A stretch of 41,964 nucleotides of DNA from an uncultured Pelagibacteraceae bacterium (GCA_902601545.1 CACKNR010000010.1:1-41964); one strand, 5' to 3'; counted from the first letter of the stretch, positions 23,114 to 32,933 are shown. Notes: generated by a model from the sequence alone, not told the origin. Numbers and translations: made by a program.

Positions 23114-26100
23114 ATGGATAATTATAAAAAAAATAAACAACTTTTAGAGCAAACTTATAATTATTCCTCTGATATGGAACATGATGCATGTGGAGTTGGT
23201 TTAATAGCATCAACAAATGGAAAAAAGTCAAGAAATGTTGTTGAATATGGTATTGAAGCTTTAAAAGCTATATGGCATAGAGGTGCTGTTGATGCAGATG
23301 GAAAATCCGGTGATGGTGCAGGAATTCAAATTGAGATAGCCCCAGAATTTTTTAAGGAAAAAATTCTAAACACAGGTCATACACTTGACGAGGAAAAAAG
23401 AATTTGTGTTGGCATGGTTTTTCTTCCTAGAACTGATTATTCAGAGCAAGAAAAATGTAGAGAAATAATAGAGTCTGCTCTATTGGAGGGCAATTATTAT
23501 ATTTATGGATGGAGACAAGTGCCAATTAATCCTAGTGTGCTTGGAAAAACTGCCGATCAAAGCCGGCCTGAAATAGCCCAAGTAATGTTCAAAAAAAATG
23601 AAAATTTGAAAACTAACGACCTTGAAAGAGATTTATTTGAAACTCGAAAAAAAATAGAGAAAGTTGCGAGAAATAGTCAACTTAAAGACTTCTATATTTG
23701 CTCTTTTAGTTCACGTTCAATTGTTTACAAAGGCATGTTTCTAGCAGAAATGCTGTCAGAATTTTATCCCGATTTAAATGATAAAAAATTGACTTCAAGG
23801 TTTGCCGTATTTCACCAAAGATACTCAACGAACACCTTTCCAAGTTGGGACCTTGCACAACCTTTTAGAACATTAGCGCACAACGGTGAGATTAATACTT
23901 TAAAAGGTAATATAAATTGGATGAAAATTCATGAGCAAGATATGTCAAGCTCTCTATTTAAAAATGTAAAAGACTTAAAGCCAGTAATTAGGAGCTCTTC
24001 AGACTCAGGTGCTCTTGATAACGTATTTGAGTTATTAGTCCATTCGGGCAAACTTGCTCCATTAATCAAATTAATGATGATACCTGATGCTTGGTCAAAA
24101 AGAAGTAAAACTGTTCCTAAAAATCATCAAGATTTATTTAATTTTTTAAATAGCACAATAGAGCCATGGGATGGACCAGCTGCGATATGCGCTACAGATG
24201 CAAAATGGGTTTTGGCATCTTCAGACAGAAACGGATTGAGACCATTAAGGTATTCCATAACATCAGATAATTTGTTTTTTGCAGGCTCCGAAACTGGGAT
24301 GATTAAGATTCCTGAAGAAAAAATTGTAGAGAAAGGTAAGTTAGGACCAGGACAAATTATTGCTATAGATTTAAAAAAAGGAAAGCTATTTAAAGACAAA
24401 GCAATTAAAGATTTACTAGCAAAGGATTATAAAAAATATAATAAACAGATTATTGATTTGGAAAAGAAAATTTCTAGTGAAAATGAAAAACCAAATTTTG
24501 CTGGTGAAGATTTAAGAAAGAGACAGTATTTATCTGGATTAAGTATAGAGGATCTTGAGTTAATTCTTCATCCAATGGCTGAAGAGGGTAAAGAAGCATC
24601 CGGCTCTATGGGAGACGATACACCCGTTGCAGTTTTGTCTAGTCATTTTAGGCCAGTCTCTCATTATTTTAGACAAAATTTTAGCCAGGTTACAAATCCA
24701 CCAATCGACTCTTTAAGAGAAAATAAAGTTATGAGTTTAAAAACTAGATTTGGAAATCTAGGAAATATTTTAGACTTTGATAATTTAACAGAGGAAAATA
24801 TTTATGTTTTAGATAGTCCTATTTTAACAAACTCTCAATTTAAAAAATTTAAAAAATTTTTTTCTAAAAAAACAAAAGTAATTGATTGTACGTTTGATAT
24901 TTCCACATCTCTAAAAGATAGGATAGAAGCAATAAGAGTAGAAGCGGAAACATCAGTAAGAGAGGGAAGCACATTTCTAATTTTATCTGATAAAAATATT
25001 AATAACCAGAAAGCAAGTATTCCAAGTATTTTAGTAGTTGGAGCTGTGCATTCATATTTAGTAAAACATGGGTTAAGAGGATATTGCTCATTAAACGTAG
25101 AGTGCTCGGATGCATTAGACACTCATTCTTTTGCTGTATTAATTGGTGCAGGCGCAACAACTGTAAATCCTTACCTTGCTATAGATAGTATATATCAAAG
25201 ATTTGAAAAAAAATTATTTGGTAAATCTGATTTTGAAAGCTGTGTAATTAAATTCAAAAAATCTATAGATGCTGGGTTGTTAAAAATCATGTCAAAGATG
25301 GGAATTTCTGTAATAAGTTCATACAGAGGTGGATGTAATTTTGAAGCTGTAGGTTTAAGTAGAGCTATAGTTTCTGACTATTTTCCGGGCATGTCGTCAA
25401 GAATATCCGGTATTGGTGTAATAGGTATTGAGAAAAAGATAAAAGAACTTCACTCAAAATTTAATGCAAAAAATATATATACCCTTCCTATAGGAGGACT
25501 TTATAGGTATAGAAAAAGTGGAGAAGATCACCAATATCAAGGAAGACTAATACATTTACTTCAAAGTGCAGTTGGAACAGGATCTTACGAACAATATAAA
25601 AAGTATTCTGCGGGTATACACAATCTTCCACCTATTAACATTAGAGATTTATTAGAATTTAAAAAGTCTAAAGAAAAAATCAGTATCGACGAAGTTGAAC
25701 CTCTCGAGGAAATTTTAAAGAGATTTGGAAGTGGAAGCATGTCACATGGAGCTTTATCAGCTGAGGCACACGAAACATTAGCAATGGGTATGAATAGAAT
25801 AAAAGGAGCTTCTTGTAGCGGAGAAGGTGGAGAGGATGCAAAACGATTTAAAGTTTTACCGAATGGTGATAGTGCAAATTCGAGAGTAAAGCAGATAGCT
25901 TCTGCTAGGTTTGGCGTTACTGTAGATTATCTAAATAATGCAAATGAAATAGAGATAAAAATTGCTCAAGGAGCGAAGCCAGGGGAAGGCGGACAACTTC
26001 CAGGTTTTAAGGTGACCGAAGAAATTGCTAGACTAAGACACTCAACTCCTGGAGTTACTTTGATTTCACCTCCACCACATCATGACATTTATTCGATTGA

Positions 26101-27610
26101 GGACTTAGCTCAATTAATCTACGATCTTAAACAAATAAACCCAAAAGCAAGAGTAGGTGTAAAACTTGTGGCTTCAACAGGAATAGGCACAATTGCAGCA
26201 GGAGTAGCAAAAGCCAAAGCAGATATTATTTTGATATCAGGTCATTCTGGAGGAACTGGAGCCAGCCCTCAAACTAGTATTAAGTATGCAGGTATTCCGT
26301 GGGAAATGGGGTTAACTGAGGCCAATCAAATACTTACTCTTAATAATTTAAGACATAACGTTACTCTGAGAACTGATGGAGGATTAAAAACAGGAAGAGA
26401 TGTTGTGATCGCAGCTATGATGGGTGCAGAAGAGTATGGTATGGGAACATCTTCTTTAGTCGCAATGGGATGTATAATGGTTAGACAATGTCACTCAAAT
26501 ACATGTCCAGTAGGTGTATGTAGCCAAGATCCATCTTTAAGAGAAAAATTTACTGGCACACCAGAAAAAGTAGAAAATTTATTCAAATTTGTTGCAACTG
26601 AAGTACGAGAAATTTTATCTTCACTAGGATTTAAGTCTATTAATGAAATTATTGGTCGTACTGATTTATTATCTCAAGTAAACAAAGGTGCATCAAATTT
26701 AGATGATTTAGATTTAAATCCACTCTTAGTTCAAGCAGATCCAGGTGAAAATTTGAGATACTGCAAAGATAATCATATTAATAAAGTTCCAGAAACACTA
26801 GATGAAAAAATATGGACAGATATAAAAGACAGAATAAGTACCTCAAGAAAAAATAATTTTGAATATGAAATTGAGAACACGTCAAGGTCCGTGGGGACTA
26901 GACTCTCACATCATGTCTATAAAAAATTTGGTAATGAAAAACTAAATGACGAGACAATTAATATTAAATTAACCGGTTCAGCTGGGCAATCTTTAGGAGC
27001 ATTTTTGACAAAAGGAATATGTATTACAGTTGAGGGCGATTGTAATGATTATGTGGGAAAAGGTTTATCTGGAGGAAAAATAATTGTAAAAACATCAACC
27101 AAGAGTAAATTGATTGCAGATCAAAATACGATTATTGGAAATACAGTTTTATATGGAGCTACTTCTGGAAAACTATACGCATCAGGCCAAGCTGGTGAGA
27201 GATTCGCGGTAAGAAATTCAGGCAGTTTTGCAATTGTTGAAGGCTGTGGCGCTCACGGATGTGAATATATGACAGGAGGTAATGCAATTATATTGGGAGC
27301 GGTTGGAGATAATTTTGGAGCAGGTATGACAGGTGGAATGGCATTTGTTTATGATGAAAAAAATGAATTCGAAAATTTTGCAAATCCATCATCAATTATT
27401 TGGCAGTCAGTCGAAACAGATTATTGGAAAAAGTTCTTAAAAGAGAGTATCAAAGATTTTGAGTCCAAAACTTCCTCCCAAAAAGCAAAAAGAATACTTG
27501 AAAATTTTGAAAATGAACTTAAAAATTTTAAGCAAGTGTGCCCAATAGAAATGCTTGATAAACTTGATAATCCAATCAGTTTAAAACCTCATGTTAAGAA
27601 GGCTGGTTAA
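23114..27610 (+). CDS. gltB: Glutamate synthase large subunit
   Basis: Makes two glutamates from glutamine and 2-oxoglutarate. The N-terminal Ntn amidotransferase domain starts at Cys26 (EHDACGVGLIAS), implying removal of a 25-residue propeptide. The central and FMN-binding synthase domains (about 440-1200) include LLEFKKSKEKISIDEVE, GEGGEDAKRF, GQLPGFKVTEEIARLRHSTPGVTLISPPPHHDIYSIEDLAQLI and SGHSGGTGASP. The 3Fe-4S ligands are in CIMVRQCHSNTCPVGVC (about 1125-1141). The C-terminal GXGXG beta-helix runs from about 1270 on (GKGLSGGKIIV, GERFAVRNSGSFAIVEG). Length of 1498 is normal. The ATG directly follows the gltD stop. Confidence 0.97.
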   Translation: MDNYKKNKQLLEQTYNYSSDMEHDACGVGLIASTNGKKSRNVVEYGIEALKAIWHRGAVDADGKSGDGAGIQIEIAPEFFKEKILNTGHTLDEEKRICVGMVFLPRTDYSEQEKCREIIESALLEGNYYIYGWRQVPINPSVLGKTADQSRPEIAQVMFKKNENLKTNDLERDLFETRKKIEKVARNSQLKDFYICSFSSRSIVYKGMFLAEMLSEFYPDLNDKKLTSRFAVFHQRYSTNTFPSWDLAQPFRTLAHNGEINTLKGNINWMKIHEQDMSSSLFKNVKDLKPVIRSSSDSGALDNVFELLVHSGKLAPLIKLMMIPDAWSKRSKTVPKNHQDLFNFLNSTIEPWDGPAAICATDAKWVLASSDRNGLRPLRYSITSDNLFFAGSETGMIKIPEEKIVEKGKLGPGQIIAIDLKKGKLFKDKAIKDLLAKDYKKYNKQIIDLEKKISSENEKPNFAGEDLRKRQYLSGLSIEDLELILHPMAEEGKEASGSMGDDTPVAVLSSHFRPVSHYFRQNFSQVTNPPIDSLRENKVMSLKTRFGNLGNILDFDNLTEENIYVLDSPILTNSQFKKFKKFFSKKTKVIDCTFDISTSLKDRIEAIRVEAETSVREGSTFLILSDKNINNQKASIPSILVVGAVHSYLVKHGLRGYCSLNVECSDALDTHSFAVLIGAGATTVNPYLAIDSIYQRFEKKLFGKSDFESCVIKFKKSIDAGLLKIMSKMGISVISSYRGGCNFEAVGLSRAIVSDYFPGMSSRISGIGVIGIEKKIKELHSKFNAKNIYTLPIGGLYRYRKSGEDHQYQGRLIHLLQSAVGTGSYEQYKKYSAGIHNLPPINIRDLLEFKKSKEKISIDEVEPLEEILKRFGSGSMSHGALSAEAHETLAMGMNRIKGASCSGEGGEDAKRFKVLPNGDSANSRVKQIASARFGVTVDYLNNANEIEIKIAQGAKPGEGGQLPGFKVTEEIARLRHSTPGVTLISPPPHHDIYSIEDLAQLIYDLKQINPKARVGVKLVASTGIGTIAAGVAKAKADIILISGHSGGTGASPQTSIKYAGIPWEMGLTEANQILTLNNLRHNVTLRTDGGLKTGRDVVIAAMMGAEEYGMGTSSLVAMGCIMVRQCHSNTCPVGVCSQDPSLREKFTGTPEKVENLFKFVATEVREILSSLGFKSINEIIGRTDLLSQVNKGASNLDDLDLNPLLVQADPGENLRYCKDNHINKVPETLDEKIWTDIKDRISTSRKNNFEYEIENTSRSVGTRLSHHVYKKFGNEKLNDETINIKLTGSAGQSLGAFLTKGICITVEGDCNDYVGKGLSGGKIIVKTSTKSKLIADQNTIIGNTVLYGATSGKLYASGQAGERFAVRNSGSFAIVEGCGAHGCEYMTGGNAIILGAVGDNFGAGMTGGMAFVYDEKNEFENFANPSSIIWQSVETDYWKKFLKESIKDFESKTSSQKAKRILENFENELKNFKQVCPIEMLDKLDNPISLKPHVKKAG

Positions 27611-28488
27611 TGAGTAAAATAAATATCTTTTGCTTTGGTTTTGGCCAAGTAGCAGAAGGTTTTATTAATAAATTAATTCAAGAAAAAAAAGATTTTAATT
27701 TAAGTATTACTTCTAGACAAGAAACTCATCAAATAGAATTTAATAATTTAAAAATAACATCATATCATTTTACTGATGATAAATTTGACAGCTCTATAAA
27801 TAAAAAATTAAAGGATGCAAATTATATTTTAATTTCAATTCCACCCATTGAAGGTAAAGATATAGTTGCCAAATACTTTGATAAAAATCTGCAAGATATT
27901 ACAAATTGCAAATGGATCACTTATTTATCAGCTACAAGTGTATATGGGGACCACAAAGGTGAATGGGTAAATGAAAACAGCATTACTAAACCAACTTCTC
28001 CGAACGGGTCAAGCAGACTAGTAGCAGAAAATACTTGGAAAAAATTATCTAATAAAAATAAATATCCATTACAAATTTTTAGATTAGCTGGAATTTACTC
28101 TAATGAGTTTAATATTTTAAAAAGATTACAAACTGGTAAATTACAAGTCATAGATAAAAAAAATCATTTTTTTTCAAGGATACATGTTGAGGACATAGCT
28201 AATATTTTATTCAAATCTCTTGATAATTTTAAAAATAATGAAATTTATAATATTTGTGATGATAAACCTGCTTCACAGAGTGATGTAGCAGCATACGGTG
28301 CGAAATTACTTAATCTTAAAAGTCCAAATACAGTAAAACTTGAGGAAGTCGAAAGTGAAATGTTACGAAACTTTTATAAGGACTCCAAAAAAGTAGACAA
28401 TAAAAAGATGAAAACCTTTTTTAAATATAATTTGAAATTTCCAACTTACGTAGAGGGATTAGAATATATCTTTAATAATAATATCTAA
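27610..28488 (+). CDS. SDR-family NAD(P)-dependent epimerase/dehydratase-like protein (YeeZ-like)
   Basis: Rossmann-fold protein of 292 residues. The nucleotide loop FGFGQVAEGF at residues 8-17 and the layout YLSATSVYGDHKGEWVNENS / SSRLVAENTW resemble the atypical extended SDR group represented by E. coli YeeZ. The classical catalytic YxxxK is not intact: SRLVAE stands where YxxxK usually is, so ordinary epimerase chemistry is doubtful. It starts on the last base of the gltB stop (TAATG), hence is coupled to gltDB. It overlaps the convergent hydrolase gene by 30 bp. Confidence 0.8.
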   Translation: MSKINIFCFGFGQVAEGFINKLIQEKKDFNLSITSRQETHQIEFNNLKITSYHFTDDKFDSSINKKLKDANYILISIPPIEGKDIVAKYFDKNLQDITNCKWITYLSATSVYGDHKGEWVNENSITKPTSPNGSSRLVAENTWKKLSNKNKYPLQIFRLAGIYSNEFNILKRLQTGKLQVIDKKNHFFSRIHVEDIANILFKSLDNFKNNEIYNICDDKPASQSDVAAYGAKLLNLKSPNTVKLEEVESEMLRNFYKDSKKVDNKKMKTFFKYNLKFPTYVEGLEYIFNNNI

Positions 28489-29214
28489 TTCATTAATTAT
28501 TCTTTTCAAGGATTTTCGATTAGATAAACTATGATCACCATTTTTTATAATTACTTTTTTCTTTTTGGCATTCCTAAATATATTTAATATATACTTTGAG
28601 TAAATAGTTGGGACAACCTCATCTCTTTGTCCGTGTATCATTGTTACCCTTATATTCGCATCAATTTTTTTATTTAAAACCTTATTCTTCCTACCGTCTT
28701 TAATTAATTGCAAAGTAATAGGGTATTCATACTCTCCATTCTTAATTAAAATTTTTCCTGTTTTAAGTAATTCTCTTTTTGTTTTATTTGGAAATTTATT
28801 CCACATTAATCTTGTCAAAAATTCTGGAGCTGAACCTATTCCAACAAACCCTTTAATTTTAGATTTAAAATAACTAAATTGATTTAATGCTATCCATGAT
28901 CCCATACTTGAGCCAATTAAGATAAAATTATTTTTCTTTACAATTTTTCTTATTACATTTTTAGTATCCTTTGACCAAATGCTAATATTTCCTTTAGTAA
29001 AAATACCTGAAGACTTTCCATGCCCAGAGTATTCTAAACTTAAAAAACCCAATTTATTTTTTTTTGCAAATTTTAAAAGAGTTTGAGGTTTTTCACCTTC
29101 TATATCAGACATAAAACCTGGAAGAAAAATTATATAAAGCTTCTTTTTAAAATAATTGTCGATATATCTTAGCTTTTTAGTATTGGAAATTTTTATATAC
29201 TTAAATTTTTTCAT
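28459..29214 (-). CDS. Alpha/beta-hydrolase
   Basis: Serine hydrolase fold, 251 residues, without signal peptide. Visible triad: nucleophile Ser in LIGSSMGSWIAL (GxSxG), Asp in HGQRDEVVP, and His in KNGDHSLS. The opening FLPGFMSDIEGEKPQTLLKFAKKNKLGFLSLEYSGHGKSSG contains the oxyanion-hole region. The overall layout resembles small acyl-peptidase/esterase-like hydrolases; the substrate is unknown. Its 3' end overlaps the SDR gene on the other strand. Its start is 31 bp from the divergent glycosyltransferase gene, so the two promoters must share that space. Confidence 0.85.
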   Translation of the reverse strand: MKKFKYIKISNTKKLRYIDNYFKKKLYIIFLPGFMSDIEGEKPQTLLKFAKKNKLGFLSLEYSGHGKSSGIFTKGNISIWSKDTKNVIRKIVKKNNFILIGSSMGSWIALNQFSYFKSKIKGFVGIGSAPEFLTRLMWNKFPNKTKRELLKTGKILIKNGEYEYPITLQLIKDGRKNKVLNKKIDANIRVTMIHGQRDEVVPTIYSKYILNIFRNAKKKKVIIKNGDHSLSNRKSLKRIINELDIIIKDIF

Positions 29215-29245
29215 ATAACGGTTAATTAATTCTTAATATATATAT

Positions 29246-30409
29246 ATGAAAATGGTTACAAAAATAAATGTTTTACAAGTAATTCCCAAACTTGGCTACG
29301 GTGGAGCCGAAACTGGTTGCTACGATATTGCTCATTATTTAGCAGAGCAAGATTGCGGTTCATTTATAGTAACTTCGGGTGGAGAGTTGATCAAATTTGT
29401 TAAGAAAAATAAAGTTAGAATTTTTAAACTTCCTGTTCATTCTAAAAATCCAATATTAATTTTGTATAATGCAATATTTTTATCAATTTTAATAGTTTTA
29501 AAAAAAATAAACATCGTTCATGCTCGAAGCAGGGCTCCTGCTTGGTCATGTTATCTAGCTTGTTTAATAACTAATAGGGCTTTCGTAACTACTTTTCACG
29601 GTACATATAACTTTAAAAATAAATTTAAAAAATTTTACAACAGTATAATGCTAAGAGCTAAACTTACGATAGCCGGATCAAATTTTATCTTTGAGCACAT
29701 AAATGAAAATTATAACGAATATCTGAGTAAAAAAAAAAAATTGAGAGTTATATTTAGAGGAATAAATATAGATTATTTTAGTCAAAAAAATATTTCAATT
29801 TTAAAACAAGAAAAACTTAAAAGAGAATGGGGATTAGAAACTAATAAATTCACAATCCTAATGCCAGGTAGACTCACATCATGGAAAGGTCAGGAAAAAT
29901 TTATTGAGGCATTAAACATTTTAATTGAAAACTATAATATTACTAATTTTCAAGCAATATTACTTGGATCTGATCAAGGAAGAAAAGTTTACTCAAAAAG
30001 GCTTTACAGTTTAGTCGAAAGATACAGCCTTACAAAAAAAATAAAATTTATAAATCATTGTGGGGACATGCCTTTAGCTTATTCTTTGGCAGATGTAGTG
30101 GTTTCAGCATCAATCAAACCAGAGTCTTTTGGAAGAGTCGCAGTGGAGTCGCAATCAATGAGCAAACCTATTATTGCAAGTAACATTGGAGGTTCAAAAG
30201 AAACAATTTTGAATAAAAAATCTGGTTTTTTATACAAGCATGATGACCCAAGAGAACTTGCTAAATATTTAAATACTGTTATTCAATTAAGTCAGGAAGA
30301 GTTGAAATTAATGGGAAACGAAGGTAGAAAAAATATAACAAAAAAATTTGATGTCGAAGTGATGTGTGACTCGAATTTGAGAGAATATAGAAAATTATTA
30401 AAAAGCTAA
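29246..30409 (+). CDS. Glycosyltransferase family 4
   Basis: Cytoplasmic or membrane-associated GT-B sugar transferase, 387 residues. The acceptor-side glycine loop PKLGYGGAETGCYDIAHYLA is at residues 13-32. The donor-binding domain carries MPGRLTSWKGQEKFIEAL (about 210) and the E-x7-E motif ESFGRVAVE (about 293-301) followed by SMSKPIIASNIGGSKE. Probable role is in lipopolysaccharide core or other surface glycan synthesis; sugar and acceptor are unknown. Its stop shares one base with the thrS start (TAATG), so it leads the translation operon. The ATG at 29246 was taken; another ATG six bases later is possible. Confidence 0.9.
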   Translation: MKMVTKINVLQVIPKLGYGGAETGCYDIAHYLAEQDCGSFIVTSGGELIKFVKKNKVRIFKLPVHSKNPILILYNAIFLSILIVLKKINIVHARSRAPAWSCYLACLITNRAFVTTFHGTYNFKNKFKKFYNSIMLRAKLTIAGSNFIFEHINENYNEYLSKKKKLRVIFRGINIDYFSQKNISILKQEKLKREWGLETNKFTILMPGRLTSWKGQEKFIEALNILIENYNITNFQAILLGSDQGRKVYSKRLYSLVERYSLTKKIKFINHCGDMPLAYSLADVVVSASIKPESFGRVAVESQSMSKPIIASNIGGSKETILNKKSGFLYKHDDPRELAKYLNTVIQLSQEELKLMGNEGRKNITKKFDVEVMCDSNLREYRKLLKS

Positions 30410-32328
30410 TGCCTCATATTGAATTATTAGACGGAAAAAAAATATCTTTCATAAAATCTATTAACGGTATTGAATTGACTAAAAAAATCAGTAAGTCAAT
30501 TGAAAAGTCCGCATTGGTAATGGAGGTGAATGGGGAATTAAAAGATTTAAGTCACGAAATTAAAAAAGATTCAAAAGTAAGAATTATAACTAACAAAGAC
30601 AAGGAAGGTTTAGAAGTAATAAGACATGATACAGCACATATAATGGCTATGGCCGTTCAAGAATTGTTTCCCGGAACCCAAGTAACTATAGGACCGGTTA
30701 TAGAAAATGGTTTTTATTATGACTTTTCTAGAAAAGAACCTTTCACAAGCAGTGACCTAAATAAAATTGAAAAAAAAATGTCCGAGATTATTGATAGAGA
30801 TGTTAAAACAAAAAGGGAAGTCTGGGAAAGAGCTAAAGCAATATCCCACTTTAAAAAGATAGGTGAAAAATATAAGGCAGAAATTATCGAGAGCATACCT
30901 GAGAACGAAGAACTCTCAGTTTATTATCATGGTGACACCTGGCATGATTTATGTAGAGGCCCGCACTTAACATCATCCAGCAAAATAGGTAAAGCATTCA
31001 AGCTTACAAAAGTTTCAGGAGCTTATTGGCGTGGTGACTCAAAGAATGAAATGCTGCAAAGAATTTACGGAACTTGCTGGAGTTCAAAGAAAGAATTAGA
31101 CGACTATCTTCATCGCTTAGAAGAAGCAGAAAAAAGAGATCATAGAAAATTAGGAAAAGAGATGGATCTTTTTCATTTTAGGGAGGAAAGCCCGGGCTCA
31201 GTTTTTTGGCACGAAAAAGGGTGGCTATTATTTCAACGATTAGTCGAGTATATGAGAATGAAACAAAGATTGGCAGGTTATAAAGAAATAAACACACCTG
31301 AACTATTAGATAAATCATTATGGGAGAAATCTGGTCACTGGGAGAAATTTGGAGAACATATGTTTACTTCAGAGACACCTGATGAAAAAACATTTGCTGT
31401 AAAGCCTATGAATTGTCCTGGATGCGTTCAAGTTTTTAATCAAGGTTTGAAAAGTTATAGAGACCTACCTTTAAAGCTCTCAGAGTTTGGTAAGGTTCAT
31501 AGATATGAACCATCAGGAGCATTACATGGATTATTGAGAGTAAGAGCTTTTACCCAAGATGATGCTCATATTTTTTGCACAGAGGAACAAATTACCGAGG
31601 AGTCTTTATCTGTAACAAAACTGATTTTGGAAATTTATAAAGATTTAGGTTTTAAAAATGTAATTCTAAAATATTCAGATAGACCTAAAAAAAGAGTAGG
31701 AGATGACAGCGTGTGGGATAAGTCAGAGGAAGCTCTATTAAATGCAATTAAAAAATCAAAATTAGAATATACTATAAATAAAGGTGAGGGAGCTTTTTAT
31801 GGCCCAAAAATTGAATTTGTATTAAGGGATGCAATAGGTAGAGATTGGCAATGCGGAACTTTGCAAGTAGATTTGAATTTACCTGGTAGATTAGGCGCAA
31901 CTTACGTGGCTAAAGATGGATCTAAAAAAATCCCTGTAATGCTTCATAGAGCTCTTTTTGGATCTTTAGAGAGATTTATTGGAATTTTAATTGAAAACTA
32001 TGCAGGTAAACTGCCATTTTGGTTATCTCCAGCACAAGCAGTAGTATGTTCCATAGCTGAAGACAATAATAATTATGTTAAAAAGTTATTTGAAGATCTT
32101 TTTAAAGAAGGTATAAAATGTGAAATGGATTTAAGGAATGAAAAAATAAATTACAAAGTGAGAGAACATTCTCTCGCAAAAGTTCCTTATATAATTGTCT
32201 GTGGAAAAAAAGAAGTTGCAGAAAATACAGTCACTATAAGAAAACTTGGTTCGGATAAACAAGAATTATTGAAAAGAGAAGATCTAATAAAAAATATGCA
32301 AGTATTAAATAAGCTGCCTTTAAATTAA
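30409..32328 (+). CDS. thrS: Threonyl-tRNA synthetase
   Basis: Class II synthetase charging tRNA-Thr. Domains: N-terminal TGS (1-60), the editing domain with HDTAHIMAMAVQELFPG (HxxxH, about 75-90) and DLCRGPHL (about 180), the catalytic core with motif 2 EFGKVHRYEPSGALHGLLRVRAFTQDDAHIFC, the zinc-ligand Cys in MNCPGC, motif 3 HRALFGSLERFIG, and the C-terminal anticodon-binding domain (about 540-639). Length of 639 matches E. coli (642). All editing and zinc residues seem present. Coupled to the preceding glycosyltransferase gene by a one-base overlap. Confidence 0.98.
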   Translation: MPHIELLDGKKISFIKSINGIELTKKISKSIEKSALVMEVNGELKDLSHEIKKDSKVRIITNKDKEGLEVIRHDTAHIMAMAVQELFPGTQVTIGPVIENGFYYDFSRKEPFTSSDLNKIEKKMSEIIDRDVKTKREVWERAKAISHFKKIGEKYKAEIIESIPENEELSVYYHGDTWHDLCRGPHLTSSSKIGKAFKLTKVSGAYWRGDSKNEMLQRIYGTCWSSKKELDDYLHRLEEAEKRDHRKLGKEMDLFHFREESPGSVFWHEKGWLLFQRLVEYMRMKQRLAGYKEINTPELLDKSLWEKSGHWEKFGEHMFTSETPDEKTFAVKPMNCPGCVQVFNQGLKSYRDLPLKLSEFGKVHRYEPSGALHGLLRVRAFTQDDAHIFCTEEQITEESLSVTKLILEIYKDLGFKNVILKYSDRPKKRVGDDSVWDKSEEALLNAIKKSKLEYTINKGEGAFYGPKIEFVLRDAIGRDWQCGTLQVDLNLPGRLGATYVAKDGSKKIPVMLHRALFGSLERFIGILIENYAGKLPFWLSPAQAVVCSIAEDNNNYVKKLFEDLFKEGIKCEMDLRNEKINYKVREHSLAKVPYIIVCGKKEVAENTVTIRKLGSDKQELLKREDLIKNMQVLNKLPLN

Positions 32329-32874
32329 GTGTCAAACTCAAAACCAAATTACTTTCAAAGAAGATCTAAACCTCAAGGCCCTAGAGCTAATGAGCGCATA
32401 CGAGCTCTTGATGTACAAGTTATTGGAAGTGAAGGTGATAATCTTGGGTCAATGCCAATAAAAAAGGCGATTGAATTAGCTAGACAAGAAGATTTAGATT
32501 TAATCGAAATCTCTCCTAATGCTAACCCACCGGTTTGTAAAATAATGGATATCGGTAAATATAAATATGATTTACAAAAAAAAGCAAATCAAGCTAAAAA
32601 AAAACAAAAAATAGTTTCTTTAAAAGAAATTAAATTAAGACCAGGAACTGAAATACATGATTATAATTTTAAAATTAAAAACGCTAAAAAATTCATAAGT
32701 AAAGGTGATAAAGTTAAATTTACCGTAAAATTCAAAGGTAGAGAAATGCAACATACAGATTTAGGTAAAGAACTTATGAACAAAATTATAAATGAGACGA
32801 AAGATATAGCAAAAGTAGAAAGTCAGCCAAAATTTGAAGGCAAGCAAATGGTGATGATTATACAACCCATTTAA
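32329..32874 (+). CDS. infC: Translation initiation factor IF-3
   Basis: Binds the 30S subunit and checks the start codon. The N-domain (about 18-85, RANERIRALDVQVIG...LIEISPNANPPVCKIMDIGKYKY) is joined by a Lys-rich linker to the C-domain (about 95-181, EIKLRPGTEIHDYNFKIKNAKKFISKGDKVK). 181 residues. The start is a GTG placed directly after the thrS stop in the same frame; the stop excludes any earlier start, and no ATG follows before the conserved region. Rare starts are known for infC (AUU in E. coli). Confidence 0.96.
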   Translation: MSNSKPNYFQRRSKPQGPRANERIRALDVQVIGSEGDNLGSMPIKKAIELARQEDLDLIEISPNANPPVCKIMDIGKYKYDLQKKANQAKKKQKIVSLKEIKLRPGTEIHDYNFKIKNAKKFISKGDKVKFTVKFKGREMQHTDLGKELMNKIINETKDIAKVESQPKFEGKQMVMIIQPI

Positions 32875-32889
32875 ATCAATCATAATAGC

Positions 32890-32923
32890 GACTTGCTAAG
32901 ACAAGATATTGTCTATATAAGTC
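32890..32923 (+). promoter_or_regulatory. Structured leader before rpmI-rplT
   Basis: Within the 59-nt gap before rpmI, GACTT (32890-32894) can pair with AAGTC (32919-32923), enclosing AGACAA-GATA-TTGTCT (32899-32914) with a symmetric 4x4 internal loop. CTTG (32892-32895) can instead pair with CAAG (32902-32905), excluding the inner stem. There is no T-run. The place is where L20-binding leaders control this operon in other bacteria; homology to those is not shown. Confidence 0.35.
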
Positions 32924-32933
32924 CGAAATATTT

